A stretch of DNA of 64,000 nt from Paraburkholderia sejongensis (GTDB taxonomy: Bacteria; Pseudomonadota; Gammaproteobacteria; Burkholderiales; Burkholderiaceae): positions 181,418 to 245,417 of the forward strand of contig NZ_JAJITD010000012.1 in the NCBI RefSeq assembly GCF_020880815.1, written 5' to 3'. Each line of letters begins with the position of its first letter. The stretch's first letter is position 1. This document shows positions 52,471-62,060 of this stretch, piece after piece. Under the pieces are notes generated by a model. That model was not told the origin of the DNA. It worked only from the letters and a program-made list of their open reading frames with translations, and did no database searches. Made by a program: the position numbers and the translations under genes.

Positions 52471-53337
52471 ATGAGTGCTCGTACGACCCGCGTTTCTCCC
52501 AGCATCAGCGCCACGACCCGTTTCGCCGAAGTCGAAGGACGGCGCCTCGCCTATCGCACATTCGGTAGCGGCATGCCTCTCGTGTTGTGTGTGCGTTTTC
52601 GCGGCACGATGGATGCGTGGGACCCGCTGTTTCTCGATAGCCTTGTCGAGCAAGGCTTTCAGGTTACGGTCTTCGATTACAGCGGTCTCGGGCAATCCAC
52701 CGGCGAGCGTACCTATCACCCTGCATCGCTGGCGAACGACGCTCTCGAGCTGATCGCCGCGCTGAAGCTGGGCAAGGTCGTAATAGGCGGATGGTCGGTT
52801 GGTGGGATGGCAGCCCAGATCGTGCTCGCGAGAGCCCCGCAACTGGTTTCTCATGCTGTCCTGATTGCGACCACGCCGCCGGGGCCGCTCGTCAAAGCGG
52901 GAGACCAACTGTTCTACACGCTGGCGAAACGCGAGAACGACCTTGAAGACTTCGTCACGCTGTTTTTTGAGCCGACGTCGCAGGCCAGCCGCGCCGCAGC
53001 CGAGCAATCGGCAAGACGGCTTGCCGAACGGACGGGCGACAGGAGCCCCGCCGTGCCGGTCGAGTGGGCCGCGGCGCAGATTGGAGACGGCCCTAAGAAT
53101 CCGGTCTTTCCAGTTGATGCAGTACTCCACGCCCTAAAGTCGACATCGATTCCAGTACTTCACCTGGGCGCGGACCATGACATCGTTTTTCCCGTTGAAA
53201 ACTGGTACGCGCTGAACGGTCAACTGCCCACCCTTCATATCGTGACCCTGCCACGCACGGGGCACGGACCGCACCACGAATATCCGCGAGCCGCTGCGAA
53301 CCATATCGCGGCGTTCGTCGGCCTGCACACCCAGTAA
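52471..53337 (+). CDS. Alpha/beta-fold hydrolase
   Basis: A 288-residue hydrolase. The nucleophile elbow is GGWSVGGM with S109; the acid is in LGADHDIVFP and the His in RTGHGPHHEY. The oxyanion region is CVRFRGTMDAWDP, close to LQHFTGTLDNWDP in the hydrolase at 55971, so the two are related. No signal peptide. It begins a run of same-strand genes that alternate hydrolases, unknown paralogues and dehydrogenases. Substrate unknown. Confidence 0.85.
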   Translation: MSARTTRVSPSISATTRFAEVEGRRLAYRTFGSGMPLVLCVRFRGTMDAWDPLFLDSLVEQGFQVTVFDYSGLGQSTGERTYHPASLANDALELIAALKLGKVVIGGWSVGGMAAQIVLARAPQLVSHAVLIATTPPGPLVKAGDQLFYTLAKRENDLEDFVTLFFEPTSQASRAAAEQSARRLAERTGDRSPAVPVEWAAAQIGDGPKNPVFPVDAVLHALKSTSIPVLHLGADHDIVFPVENWYALNGQLPTLHIVTLPRTGHGPHHEYPRAAANHIAAFVGLHTQ

Positions 53338-53431
53338 TTGATACAGAGACTTCTGCGGGCGTACCGGACGCCCGGTTGAGGTGATCTTTGTTAGCTGGGT
53401 CGAAGAACCGCATAAAGCAATAAGGAATGCA

Positions 53432-54151
53432 ATGGATGAACTAATTGATCTAGCCGTTCATGCGGCGGGCGGGATGGACCGCTTCAGGAGCTTCCGGAGC
53501 GTGTCGGCGCAACTGCATCACACCGGCGTGATCTGGGGCCTTAAGCAACGAGAGGGTGTCTTGACCGACTGCCAGGTGACGGTGCAATTGCATGAGCAAT
53601 GCGTTTCCCACAGACCGTTTGCGCCGACGAACCACTACTCCGTCTATACGCCTTCTCGGGTCGAGATCCGGCGGGATGATGCCAGCGTGGTCGAACGCCT
53701 GGACGATCCACGCACCTCCTTCGAAGGCTATGAGATGCAGACGCCGTGGTCCGATGCCCAGCTCGCCTATTTCGCTGGCTACACGATGTGGACTTATCTG
53801 ACGTCTCCCTTCCTCCTTCGTCACCCCGGCGTTCAGGCTCGCGAGATCGAACCCTGGACGGTCGACGGCTTGCAGTGGAGGCGTCTTCGCGTCGAATTTC
53901 CCCCCGGGATTGCGACGCATAGCGCCGTGCAGACCTTTTATTTCGACGCCGACGGACTGCTGCGCCGGCACGACTACGAGGTGGACATCCAGGGGCGCAA
54001 CGCGGCCGCACGATATCTGAGCGACTACGTCGAGGTGCAGGGAATTCGGATGCCGACACGCTTTCGCATCTATCCGCGCACAGCGCAAAACGTTGCCCTG
54101 CCGGAGCCGTTGATCGTCGGTGTCGATCTGTCCGATTTCCATTTCGAATAA
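53432..54151 (+). CDS. Conserved protein of unknown function, paralogue A
   Basis: A 239-residue protein, MDELIDLAVHAAGGMDRFRSFRSVSAQLHHTGVIWGLK, later YFAGYTMWTYLTSPFLL and a C-terminal YLSDYVEVQGIRMPTRFRIYPR. No signal peptide or membrane span. The strand-rich pattern with repeated W and Y resembles a LolA-like half barrel, but that is only an impression. It is clearly paralogous over its whole length to 55205-55924. AAGGA lies close before the ATG. It is 10 bp upstream of an alcohol dehydrogenase. Confidence 0.75.
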   Translation: MDELIDLAVHAAGGMDRFRSFRSVSAQLHHTGVIWGLKQREGVLTDCQVTVQLHEQCVSHRPFAPTNHYSVYTPSRVEIRRDDASVVERLDDPRTSFEGYEMQTPWSDAQLAYFAGYTMWTYLTSPFLLRHPGVQAREIEPWTVDGLQWRRLRVEFPPGIATHSAVQTFYFDADGLLRRHDYEVDIQGRNAAARYLSDYVEVQGIRMPTRFRIYPRTAQNVALPEPLIVGVDLSDFHFE

Positions 54152-54161
54152 CGAGGCAACC

Positions 54162-55208
54162 ATGACGAATCGATCCACCTACCGGGCAGCAGTAGTGAAG
54201 GCACCGGGACAACTCGAGTTGGTAGACCGCCCAATCCCTGAGCCCGCCTATGGGCAGGTCCGCATCCGCGTTGAGGCTTGCGGCGTGTGCCACTCCGATA
54301 GCGCCACGGTCGAGCGTGCAGCGCCCGCAGATGGTGAGCCGCGTGTGCCGGGCCACGAAGTCGTCGGCCGGATCGAGGCGCTCGGCGCCGGCGTCGAAGG
54401 ATGGCGCATCGGCCAGCGGGTCGGCGTGGGCTTTCTGGCGGGCGAAGACCGTACCTGCCCGTCGTGTCGGCAGGGCGACGTCGTGAATTGCGAAAACCCC
54501 GTCATTACCGGCATGACGACCGACGGCGGCTATGCGGAAATCATGCTGGCCGAAGCGCGCGGTCTCGTGCGCGTGCCGGACGATCTCGATGCCGCCGAGG
54601 CGGCACCGCTGCTTTGCGCGGGACTCACGACGTTCAACGCGCTGCGCAATGCCGGCGCACGCGCAGGCGACGTGGTCGCAATTCACGGCTTGGGCGGTCT
54701 CGGACATCTTGCGGTCCAGTTCGCCAACAAGATGGGCTTCTATACGGTCGCGATTGCCCGCGGCGCGGACAAGGCCGAACTCGCCGTCCAACTGGGCGCC
54801 CATCGCTACATCGATGCCAAAGCCGAAGATGTCGCCGCAACGCTGCGCGGGATGGGCGGCGCAAAGGTGCTACTCGCCACGGCGCCCACGGGAGCGGGCA
54901 TGGCCGCGACGGTCTCAGGCCTCGCCGCTCGGGGCAAGCTCGTGGTCGTCGCGGTTCCCGGCGACCCGATCAGTGTCAATGCAGTCGACCTGGTGTTCGG
55001 CGGCCGATCGATCGTAGGTGCGCTTACCGGGACTGTTTCCGACAATGAACAGACCTTGGCTTTTGCGCGATTGCGGGGCGTCCGTCCGATGATCGAGACG
55101 TTTCCGCTCGAAGAGGCGCAGGCCGCCTACCAACGCATGATGCGCGCCGATGTACGGTTTCGCGCCGTACTGGTCATGAATTCCAATAACCGTGGAGCCC
55201 AAGTATGA
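54162..55208 (+). CDS. Zinc-dependent alcohol dehydrogenase (MDR family)
   Basis: A 348-residue MDR enzyme. The catalytic zinc site is C43 (GVCHSD) and H65 (PGHEVVG). The structural lobe has C99, C102 and C110; D96 occupies the position of the usual first Cys, as in some subfamilies. The coenzyme loop is GLGGLGHLAVQFANKMG. The stop overlaps the next gene by ATGA. It should oxidise an alcohol or reduce an aldehyde. It is bracketed by paralogues A and B, suggesting a shared pathway. Confidence 0.9.
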   Translation: MTNRSTYRAAVVKAPGQLELVDRPIPEPAYGQVRIRVEACGVCHSDSATVERAAPADGEPRVPGHEVVGRIEALGAGVEGWRIGQRVGVGFLAGEDRTCPSCRQGDVVNCENPVITGMTTDGGYAEIMLAEARGLVRVPDDLDAAEAAPLLCAGLTTFNALRNAGARAGDVVAIHGLGGLGHLAVQFANKMGFYTVAIARGADKAELAVQLGAHRYIDAKAEDVAATLRGMGGAKVLLATAPTGAGMAATVSGLAARGKLVVVAVPGDPISVNAVDLVFGGRSIVGALTGTVSDNEQTLAFARLRGVRPMIETFPLEEAQAAYQRMMRADVRFRAVLVMNSNNRGAQV

Positions 55209-55924
55209 ACACTATTGCTCAATCCATCATCGACGCTCACGGCGGCCTCGCTCAATGGCGCAAGTTTCACCAGGTTCGCGCCCGGCTCGAGCAGGGCGGA
55301 GCGCTGTGGGGACTCAAGGGTCAAGCCGGCGTTCTCGACAGCACGACGGTAACCGTGGCTACCGACCGTCAAAGGGCCTCGCATGCCCCGTTCGGAACGC
55401 TTGCCGCACGCAGCGAATTCACTGGCGACCGCATCGCTCTCCTGGACCAGGCGGGACGTGCGATCGAGGAGCGCCGCAGTCCCCGTGCGTCGTTCGACGG
55501 ACACACGCTGGAGACAGCGTGGGACGCGTTGCAGTTGGCTTTCTTCGCTGGGTGCGCGATGTGGACGTATCTGAATACGCCGTTCGTGCTGGCATGGGAA
55601 GGCGTGACATGCTCGGAAGAAGGCAACTGGAACGAGCAGAACGAAGAGTGGCGCAAGATCCGCGTGCACTACCCGGATGACCTCGAGGTATTCAGCAAGG
55701 TGCAGGCCATCTATGTCGGTCCCGACAAGCTCGTCAGGCGTCTCGACTACGACGTCGAGATCGCCGGCAATACCCCTGGTGCGCACTACGTCAGCGACTA
55801 CACAACGGTGTCCGGAATCCGCTTCCCGACGAAGCGCCGCATTTACCCGCGCACGGCTGACGGACACGCACTGCCGGAACCGCTCGTGGTGTCGATCGAC
55901 CTGCATGAAATCGAGTTGAGCTAA
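55205..55924 (+). CDS. Conserved protein of unknown function, paralogue B
   Basis: A 239-residue protein paralogous to 53432-54151: IIDAHGGLAQWRKFHQVRARLEQGGALWGLKGQ, LAFFAGCAMWTYLNTPFVL, YVSDYTTVSGIRFPTKRRIYPRTADGHALPEPL. Identical anchor phrases are FAG..MWTYL, DYDVEI/HDYEVDI and RIYPRTA. The ATG overlaps the dehydrogenase stop, so it is translationally coupled. No known family or catalytic motif. Confidence 0.78.
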   Translation: MNTIAQSIIDAHGGLAQWRKFHQVRARLEQGGALWGLKGQAGVLDSTTVTVATDRQRASHAPFGTLAARSEFTGDRIALLDQAGRAIEERRSPRASFDGHTLETAWDALQLAFFAGCAMWTYLNTPFVLAWEGVTCSEEGNWNEQNEEWRKIRVHYPDDLEVFSKVQAIYVGPDKLVRRLDYDVEIAGNTPGAHYVSDYTTVSGIRFPTKRRIYPRTADGHALPEPLVVSIDLHEIELS

Positions 55925-55970
55925 GACCTGAGAACGGAGCGCCTCGTGCGCTGATCGAGGATATCGAGAC

Positions 55971-56825
55971 ATGACCGCAATAACTTCATCCAACGCACCG
56001 ACGAGTTATATCGATGCGGCCGGCGTGCGCTACGCGTATCGCCGCTTCGGCAAACGCGACGGCGGACTTCCGCTGCTTTGCCTGCAGCACTTCACGGGCA
56101 CGCTGGACAACTGGGACCCGGCCGTCGTTGACCGGCTGGCGCAAGACCGCGAAATCATCCTTTTTGAAAACGCCGGCGTGGGTCGCTCGGGCGGCCATGT
56201 GCCTGCGTCGGTTCGCGAGATGGCAGAGCGCGTGCTGCACTTCGTCGATGCGCTGTCGCTTCCGAAGTTCCACATCCTGGGGTTCTCGCTCGGCGGTTTC
56301 CTCGCGCAGGAGATCGCGCTTGCGAAGCCGGATCTGGTCGGCCGCCTCATCATTTCCGGCAGTGCTCCCGAAGGCGGCGAAGGTGCGGGCATGGACCGTC
56401 CCGAACTGCTCGCCATCTATACCGACGGCGAAATGCCGATGAACGAGAAGCTCAAGCGGCTGTTCTTTCCTGCCATGCCGGAAGGTCAGGCGGCGGCCAC
56501 GGCGTTCGTCGAGCGTCTCGAGGCGCGTAGCGCGGAGCGCGATCTACCGGCCGGTCCCGAGGTCGCCTCTGCGCAGCTACAGGCGATGATCGCCTGGGCC
56601 AACTGGAGCGGCGACGTACATCAAAAACTCGGCCGAATCACGCAGCCGGTTCTCGTCACCAATGGCGACGACGACCGCATGATTCCCACGCAAAACAGCT
56701 TCGTGCTGGCGGCGGGACTGCCCAACGCGACGTTGATCGTCTATCCGAATTCCGGGCACGGCGCGCTGTTTCAGTATGCAGACACGTTCGTCGCGCACGT
56801 CCGCGAATTTCTGCGCGGGCTGTGA
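55971..56825 (+). CDS. Alpha/beta-fold hydrolase
   Basis: A 284-residue hydrolase with nucleophile S106 in GFSLGGFL, acid in NGDDDRMIP and His in NSGHGALFQ. The N-terminal LQHFTGTLDNWDP matches the hydrolase at 52471, so the cluster carries two related hydrolases each near a copy of the unknown paralogue. No signal peptide. Family members include esterases and haloperoxidase-like enzymes. Confidence 0.87.
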   Translation: MTAITSSNAPTSYIDAAGVRYAYRRFGKRDGGLPLLCLQHFTGTLDNWDPAVVDRLAQDREIILFENAGVGRSGGHVPASVREMAERVLHFVDALSLPKFHILGFSLGGFLAQEIALAKPDLVGRLIISGSAPEGGEGAGMDRPELLAIYTDGEMPMNEKLKRLFFPAMPEGQAAATAFVERLEARSAERDLPAGPEVASAQLQAMIAWANWSGDVHQKLGRITQPVLVTNGDDDRMIPTQNSFVLAAGLPNATLIVYPNSGHGALFQYADTFVAHVREFLRGL

Positions 56826-56861
56826 GCGTTCCGCGTCACAGGTCCTTTTGAGGAGCGACTC

Positions 56862-57869
56862 TTGAAAGCTATTGTTTACGCACAGGCCGGTTTGCCTATC
56901 GACGATCCTCACGCACTCTACGAGGCGGATATCCCGACTCCTGAGCCCGGACCCCGTGATCTGCTCGTGAGAATCCAGGCCATTTCGGTGAATCCGGTGG
57001 ACACGAAACTGCGCGCAGGCGTGCAGCCGGATGGTCCCCGCATCCTTGGCTGGGATGCGGTGGGTAAGGTGGAAGCCGTCGGCACCGAGGTCGAACTGTT
57101 CGAAGTAGGCGACGAAGTCTGGTACGCCGGCGATATCACGCGTCCAGGCAGCTACGCCGAATATGGCCTCGTGGATGAGCGAATCGCGAGCCGCCGGCCG
57201 GTCTCGTTGTCGGCAGCCGAAGCGGCGGCCCTGCCGCTAACGGCAATCACCGCGTGGGAGTTGCTGTTCGACCGCCTCAAGGTTCCCGAAAGCGGCGGCG
57301 CGGGCCAGAGCCTGCTCGTTATCGGCGCGGGCGGTGGCGTTGGCTCGATCCTCGTGCAACTCGCTCGAAAGCTGACCGCGCTCACGGTCATCGGCACCGC
57401 ATCACGGCCGGCTACGCAGGCCTGGGTTACGCAACTGGGCGCCCATCATGTGATCGACCACAGCAAGCCGTTGCAGCCGCAATTGCGGAGCTTCGGTATC
57501 GAGCATGTCGACCACGTGATCAGCCTCACGCATACCGACGTCTACTACCCGCAGCTCATCGAGCTGCTCAAACCAGAAGGCCAACTCGCGCTAATCGACG
57601 ATCCGGCAACGCTCGATGCGATGCCGCTAAAACGCAAGTCGATTTCGCTTCATTGGGAATTCATGTTCACGCGGTCAATGTACCGAACGCAGGACATGAT
57701 TCTTCAGCATCGGCTTCTTGAGCGCATCGCCGCGCTCGTCGACGACGGCTTGCTGAAGAGCACCGTTGGGCAGAGCCTCGGCAAGATCGACGCCGATAAC
57801 CTACGCCGGGCCCATGCCTTGATCGAGGCGGGCCGCGCGCAGGGAAAGATCGTGCTGGAAGGATTCTGA
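56862..57869 (+). CDS. Zinc-type alcohol dehydrogenase-like quinone reductase (MDR)
   Basis: A 335-residue MDR protein of the QOR-like branch: VNPVDTKLRAG, LGWDAVGKVEAVG, then the NADPH loop VIGAGGGVGSILVQLARKL. It lacks the zinc-binding Cys pattern, so it is a zinc-free reductase despite the common family name. It starts with TTG at 56862, with GAGGAG about 7 bp upstream. It probably reduces a quinone or an activated alkene. Confidence 0.88.
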   Translation: MKAIVYAQAGLPIDDPHALYEADIPTPEPGPRDLLVRIQAISVNPVDTKLRAGVQPDGPRILGWDAVGKVEAVGTEVELFEVGDEVWYAGDITRPGSYAEYGLVDERIASRRPVSLSAAEAAALPLTAITAWELLFDRLKVPESGGAGQSLLVIGAGGGVGSILVQLARKLTALTVIGTASRPATQAWVTQLGAHHVIDHSKPLQPQLRSFGIEHVDHVISLTHTDVYYPQLIELLKPEGQLALIDDPATLDAMPLKRKSISLHWEFMFTRSMYRTQDMILQHRLLERIAALVDDGLLKSTVGQSLGKIDADNLRRAHALIEAGRAQGKIVLEGF

Positions 57870-57902
57870 ACCTGCATTGATTTCATCAAACTGGAAAACA
57901 CC

Positions 57903-58724
57903 ATGAGCACGATCACCACGAAAGACGGCACGCAAATCTTCTACAAGGACTGGGGCAGCGGTCGCCCCGTCGTGTTCTCGCACGGCTGGCCGCTCAATGC
58001 GGACGCCTGGGATGCGCAGATGCTGTTCCTCGTGCAGCACGGCTTTCGCGTCATCGCACACGACCGCCGCGGCCACGGCCGCTCGGACCAGCCCTACCAG
58101 GGCAACGACATGGACACCTACGCCGACGACCTCGCCGTATTGCTCGATGCGCTCGACCTGCGCGAAGCCACGCTCGTGGGCCACTCCACGGGCGGCGGCG
58201 AGGTCGCGCATTACATCGGCCGTCACGGCACGAAGCGGGTGGCGAAGGCCGTGCTGATCGGCGCCGTGCCGCCCATCATGATCAAGACCGAAGCGAACCC
58301 CAATGGCCTGCCGCTCGACGTGTTCGACGGCATCCGCAAAGGCGTGGCCGGAAACCGCCCGCAGTTCTACAAGGACCTCGCGGCACCGTTCTTCGGCTAC
58401 AACCGGCCGGGCGCCCAGGTCTCGCAGGGCGCTATCGACGCGTTCGTGATCCAGGGCATGGCCGGCAGCGTATATGGGCAGTACCAGTGCATCCACGAAT
58501 TCTCGGAAGTGGACTACACGGAAGACCTCAGGAAGATCGACGTACCCACGCTGATCCTGCACGGCGACGACGACCAGATCGTGCCGATCGACAACGCCGG
58601 CTGCCTCTCCGCAAAGATCGTGAAGAACGCCACGCTGAAGGTCTACGCGGGCGCCTCGCACGGCATGTGCGTGGTGAACGCGGACCAGGTCAACGCGGAC
58701 CTGCTCGCGTTCCTGCAGTCCTAA
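57903..58724 (+). CDS. Non-haem chloroperoxidase-like alpha/beta hydrolase
   Basis: A 273-residue protein of the cofactor-free chloroperoxidase/arylesterase group. Triad: S95 in GHSTGGGE, Asp in GDDDQIVP, His in ASHGMC. IFYKDWGSGRPVVFSHGWPLNADAWD is typical. Known members form peracids from acetate and H2O2, which then oxidise halides; many also have esterase activity. The gene lies 80 bp before a catalase, which links it to peroxide. Confidence 0.92.
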   Translation: MSTITTKDGTQIFYKDWGSGRPVVFSHGWPLNADAWDAQMLFLVQHGFRVIAHDRRGHGRSDQPYQGNDMDTYADDLAVLLDALDLREATLVGHSTGGGEVAHYIGRHGTKRVAKAVLIGAVPPIMIKTEANPNGLPLDVFDGIRKGVAGNRPQFYKDLAAPFFGYNRPGAQVSQGAIDAFVIQGMAGSVYGQYQCIHEFSEVDYTEDLRKIDVPTLILHGDDDQIVPIDNAGCLSAKIVKNATLKVYAGASHGMCVVNADQVNADLLAFLQS

Positions 58725-58804
58725 CGCAGGCAGCACCTCTACGGCGCGGGGCGCGCTGCCCCGTGCCTCTACTTGCTTGCTCGACCTCGCGTCGACCCCA
58801 GTCC

Positions 58805-60286
58805 ATGACTTCCAACACTCTCACGAACGCCGCCGGCGCGCCCGTCGCCGACAATCAGAACTCGATGACCGCCGGCCCGCGCGGCCCGGTCGTCCTGCAA
58901 GACGTATGGCTGCTCGAAAAGCTCGCCCACTTCGACCGCGAGGTGATTCCCGAGCGGCGCGTGCATGCGAAGGGCTCGGGCGCCTTCGGCACGCTGAAGG
59001 TCACGCATGATATTTCGCGCTACACGAAAGCGAAAGTATTCGCGCAGGTCGGCAAGGAAACGCCGCTGTTCATGCGCTTTTCGACGGTGGCCGGCGAGCG
59101 TGGCGCAGCCGACGCCGAGCGCGACGTGCGCGGCTTCTCGATCAAGTTCTACACCGAGGAAGGCAACTGGGACGTGGTCGGCAACAACACGCCGGTGTTC
59201 TTCATCCGCGATCCGCTGAAGTTTCCCGATTTCATTCACACGCAGAAGCGCGATCCGTACACGAACCTGCGCAGCAACGTCGCCGCGTGGGATTTCTGGT
59301 CGCGCCATCCGGAGTCGCTGCATCAGGTGACGATTCTGATGAGCGACCGCGGCATTCCGAAGAACTATCGGCAGATGCACGGCTTCGGTTCGCACACGTA
59401 CTCGTTCATCAACGCGAACAACGAGCGCTTCTGGGTCAAGTTCCACTTCAAGTCGCTGCAAGGGATCGAGAACTTCACCGACGCCGAGGCTGCGCAGGTC
59501 GTCGCGCAAGACCGCGAAAGCGCGCAGCGCGATCTGGTCGGCAGCATCGATGCGGGCAATTTTCCGAAGTGGCGTTTCGCGATTCAGGTAATGCCCGAGG
59601 CGGACGCGGCGAAGTATCGCTTCAATCCGTTCGATATCACCAAGGTGTGGTCGCACAAGGACTATCCGTTGATCGACGTCGGCACGATCGAGTTGAACCG
59701 CAACGCGGCGAACTATTTCGCCGACGTCGAGCAGGCGGCGTTCACGCCGGCCAACGTGGTGCCCGGCATCGGTTTCTCGCCGGATCGTCTGTTGCAGGGG
59801 CGGCTGTTCTCGTACGGCGACACGCAGCGCTACCGGCTCGGCATCAATCACCATCAGATTCCGGTGAATGCGCCGCGCGTGCCGAATCCGCATTCATTTC
59901 ATCGCGACGGCGCGATGCGCACCGACGGCAATCTCGGCGGCAACGTGAACTACGAGCCGAACCGTTTCGGCGACTTCGCGCAGGACTCGAATGCAGCGGA
60001 GCCGCCGCTCGCGGCGGGCGCGGTAGATCGTTACGACCATCGTGAAGACGACGACTACTACAGCCAGCCCGCCGCGCTGTTCCGTCTGTTCGATGCCGGT
60101 CAGCGTGAGCGTCTGTTCGCGAATATCGCAGCGGCGATCGATGGGGTGCCGAAAGAGATCGTGGATCGCCAGATCGAACATTTCCGTCGCGCGGACCCCG
60201 CGTATGCCGAAGGCGTGGTTGCGGCGATTGCGACGCGGGAATGGGCAGCCCAATCAGGCGCGTCGAACTTCGCATCGCGCACGTAA
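58805..60286 (+). CDS. katA: Monofunctional haem catalase
   Basis: A 493-residue small-subunit catalase that dismutates H2O2. It has catalytic H54 (RRVHAKGSGAFG), N127/N128 in GNNTPVFFIRD, and the proximal haem Tyr in RLFSYGDTQRYRLG. No signal peptide. The ATG at 58805 gives the standard N-terminus; longer upstream frame is a shadow of the chloroperoxidase gene. The next flavoprotein begins 14 bp later, so they are probably cotranscribed. Confidence 0.93.
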   Translation: MTSNTLTNAAGAPVADNQNSMTAGPRGPVVLQDVWLLEKLAHFDREVIPERRVHAKGSGAFGTLKVTHDISRYTKAKVFAQVGKETPLFMRFSTVAGERGAADAERDVRGFSIKFYTEEGNWDVVGNNTPVFFIRDPLKFPDFIHTQKRDPYTNLRSNVAAWDFWSRHPESLHQVTILMSDRGIPKNYRQMHGFGSHTYSFINANNERFWVKFHFKSLQGIENFTDAEAAQVVAQDRESAQRDLVGSIDAGNFPKWRFAIQVMPEADAAKYRFNPFDITKVWSHKDYPLIDVGTIELNRNAANYFADVEQAAFTPANVVPGIGFSPDRLLQGRLFSYGDTQRYRLGINHHQIPVNAPRVPNPHSFHRDGAMRTDGNLGGNVNYEPNRFGDFAQDSNAAEPPLAAGAVDRYDHREDDDYYSQPAALFRLFDAGQRERLFANIAAAIDGVPKEIVDRQIEHFRRADPAYAEGVVAAIATREWAAQSGASNFASRT

Positions 60287-60300
60287 CTGCAGGAACGAAA

Positions 60301-61950
60301 ATGACTAGCTCGACATGGTTAGCGCCAGCTACCGATCGTCATGAACAGAAGTATCCCCAACTGACGGATGCCGAAATTGCACGATTACATCAATACGGCG
60401 TTGTTCGTTCGTGGACATCGGAGCGAATTTTTGAAGTCGGCGCACCAGGATTCGGAATGTGTGTGGTATTGCGCGGGATGATTCGCGTGACTAGCCGCGA
60501 CGCGTTCGGGCGTCATGCCGTCGTTAGCGAAAACGGTCCGGGAAACTTCGTTGCGGAAGTCGGACAGTTATCCGGCGGTCGATGCATAGTAGACGGCGAT
60601 GCGGTCGGGGACGTATCGGCCATTCACATACCTCCCGACAGACTCCGGGCGCTCCTGATCGCCGAAGCGGAACTGGGCGAGCGCATTATGCGGGCCCTTA
60701 TCCTAAGGCGGGTCGCTCTTATCGAGCGAGGCAATGGGATCGTTATAGTCAGTCAACCGCATAACGCTCGCCTTCACGCATTGCAGAGCTTTCTGCGACG
60801 CAACAATGTTCCGCATGCAGTCATCGGTGCCTCGTCAGAAGACGACGAGACAGCCCGTTACGTAGCAAAGTGGGTACGCGATGACTCCGATTACCCGCTC
60901 GTGCTGCATCCGGACGGGACCATATTGCGCGCACCCGATGAGGCGGAGCTGGCCGACGCCCTAGGCTGGCTCCCTGACTTCGATCCGGGGCATGTTTACG
61001 ACGTCGCAATTGTCGGAGCGGGTCCGGCGGGTTTGGCGACAGCCGTGTACGCCGCGTCCGAAGGGCTCAGAGTCATCGTACTCGATCATAGTGCGCCGGG
61101 CGGACAGGCAGGTGCGAGCGCTCGTATTGAAAACTTCTTCGGATTCCCAACAGGGATTTCCGGCCATGCGCTCACCGCACGCGCATTCGTACAGGCACAG
61201 AAATTCGGAACCGACGTAGCGATTCCCGCTCAGGCGGAAAGCCTCGATTGCGGCGTTACGCCATTCGCGCTGCGGTTGACCTCCGGCGTGACCATCCGGT
61301 CCCGAACGATCGTTATTGCGTCGGGCGCGGCTTATCGCAAACCCGACATTGAGGACCTGGAACGCTTCGAAGGACGAGGAACATACTATTGGGCTTCGCC
61401 CGTTGAGGCGAAGTTGTGCGCAGGACAAGACGTATTACTGGTCGGTGGCGGAAACTCCGCGGGACAGGCCGCCGTGTACCTCGCGTCTCGCGCGCGGCGA
61501 GTTCGTATGCTGGTACGTGGAAAAAGCCTGAAAACCAGCATGTCGCAATATCTTATCGATCGTATCGCTGCCTTGGACAATGTCGATGTGACGTACGAAA
61601 CTCAGATCACCTCGCTCAGAGGCGGCAACACGCTGGAGGAAGTTGAACTTTTGAGCGGAACGCAACGCTCGGTCGAATCTGTGCAACACGTGTTCCTGTT
61701 TACGGGTGCATCTCCCAACACATCGTGGCTTGGCGGATGCGGCGTCGCCGTCGACCAGAACGGTTTTGTGCGTACGGGTGAAGCCGCCGGACCCGGCTTG
61801 CAGGAGCATGAAACAAGCGTGCCCGGCGTGTTCTGTGCGGGGGACGTCCGCTCCGTCTCGACGAAACGGGTTGCCGCGGCAGTGGGAGACGGTGCTGCCG
61901 TCGTTGCGCAGATTCATCGTCATCTGGAGCGATCGGTCGCGCAGGCATAA
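60301..61950 (+). CDS. cNMP-binding-domain/thioredoxin-reductase-like flavoprotein
   Basis: A 549-residue fusion. Residues about 20-140 form a cyclic-nucleotide-binding-like domain (FGMCVVLRGMIRVTSRDAFGRHAVV). Residues about 235-545 are thioredoxin-reductase-like with FAD loop VGAGPAGLA, NAD loop VGGGNSAGQAA and the C-terminal VFCAGDVRS. Where thioredoxin reductase has CATCDG this protein reads YYWASPVEA, so the redox-active CxxC is gone. It cannot reduce thioredoxin by the normal route and is more likely an NAD(P)H sensor or different reductase. It follows catalase by 14 bp. Confidence 0.87.
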   Translation: MTSSTWLAPATDRHEQKYPQLTDAEIARLHQYGVVRSWTSERIFEVGAPGFGMCVVLRGMIRVTSRDAFGRHAVVSENGPGNFVAEVGQLSGGRCIVDGDAVGDVSAIHIPPDRLRALLIAEAELGERIMRALILRRVALIERGNGIVIVSQPHNARLHALQSFLRRNNVPHAVIGASSEDDETARYVAKWVRDDSDYPLVLHPDGTILRAPDEAELADALGWLPDFDPGHVYDVAIVGAGPAGLATAVYAASEGLRVIVLDHSAPGGQAGASARIENFFGFPTGISGHALTARAFVQAQKFGTDVAIPAQAESLDCGVTPFALRLTSGVTIRSRTIVIASGAAYRKPDIEDLERFEGRGTYYWASPVEAKLCAGQDVLLVGGGNSAGQAAVYLASRARRVRMLVRGKSLKTSMSQYLIDRIAALDNVDVTYETQITSLRGGNTLEEVELLSGTQRSVESVQHVFLFTGASPNTSWLGGCGVAVDQNGFVRTGEAAGPGLQEHETSVPGVFCAGDVRSVSTKRVAAAVGDGAAVVAQIHRHLERSVAQA

Positions 61951-62060
61951 GCGCCGTCGCAAAAAGGAATGGCGTGCGCGACACACGACGCTAGTGCTGA
62001 TTTTCAAGGTGCCGCGGATGTCGGGCGGTGATAGTTGATGGGCAAAAAGGAATTCCGGCA

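Noticed and set aside
52197..52514. Minus-strand open frame of 105 codons before the hydrolase gene
   Set aside because: It overlaps the start of the hydrolase and has no recognisable family or ribosome site.
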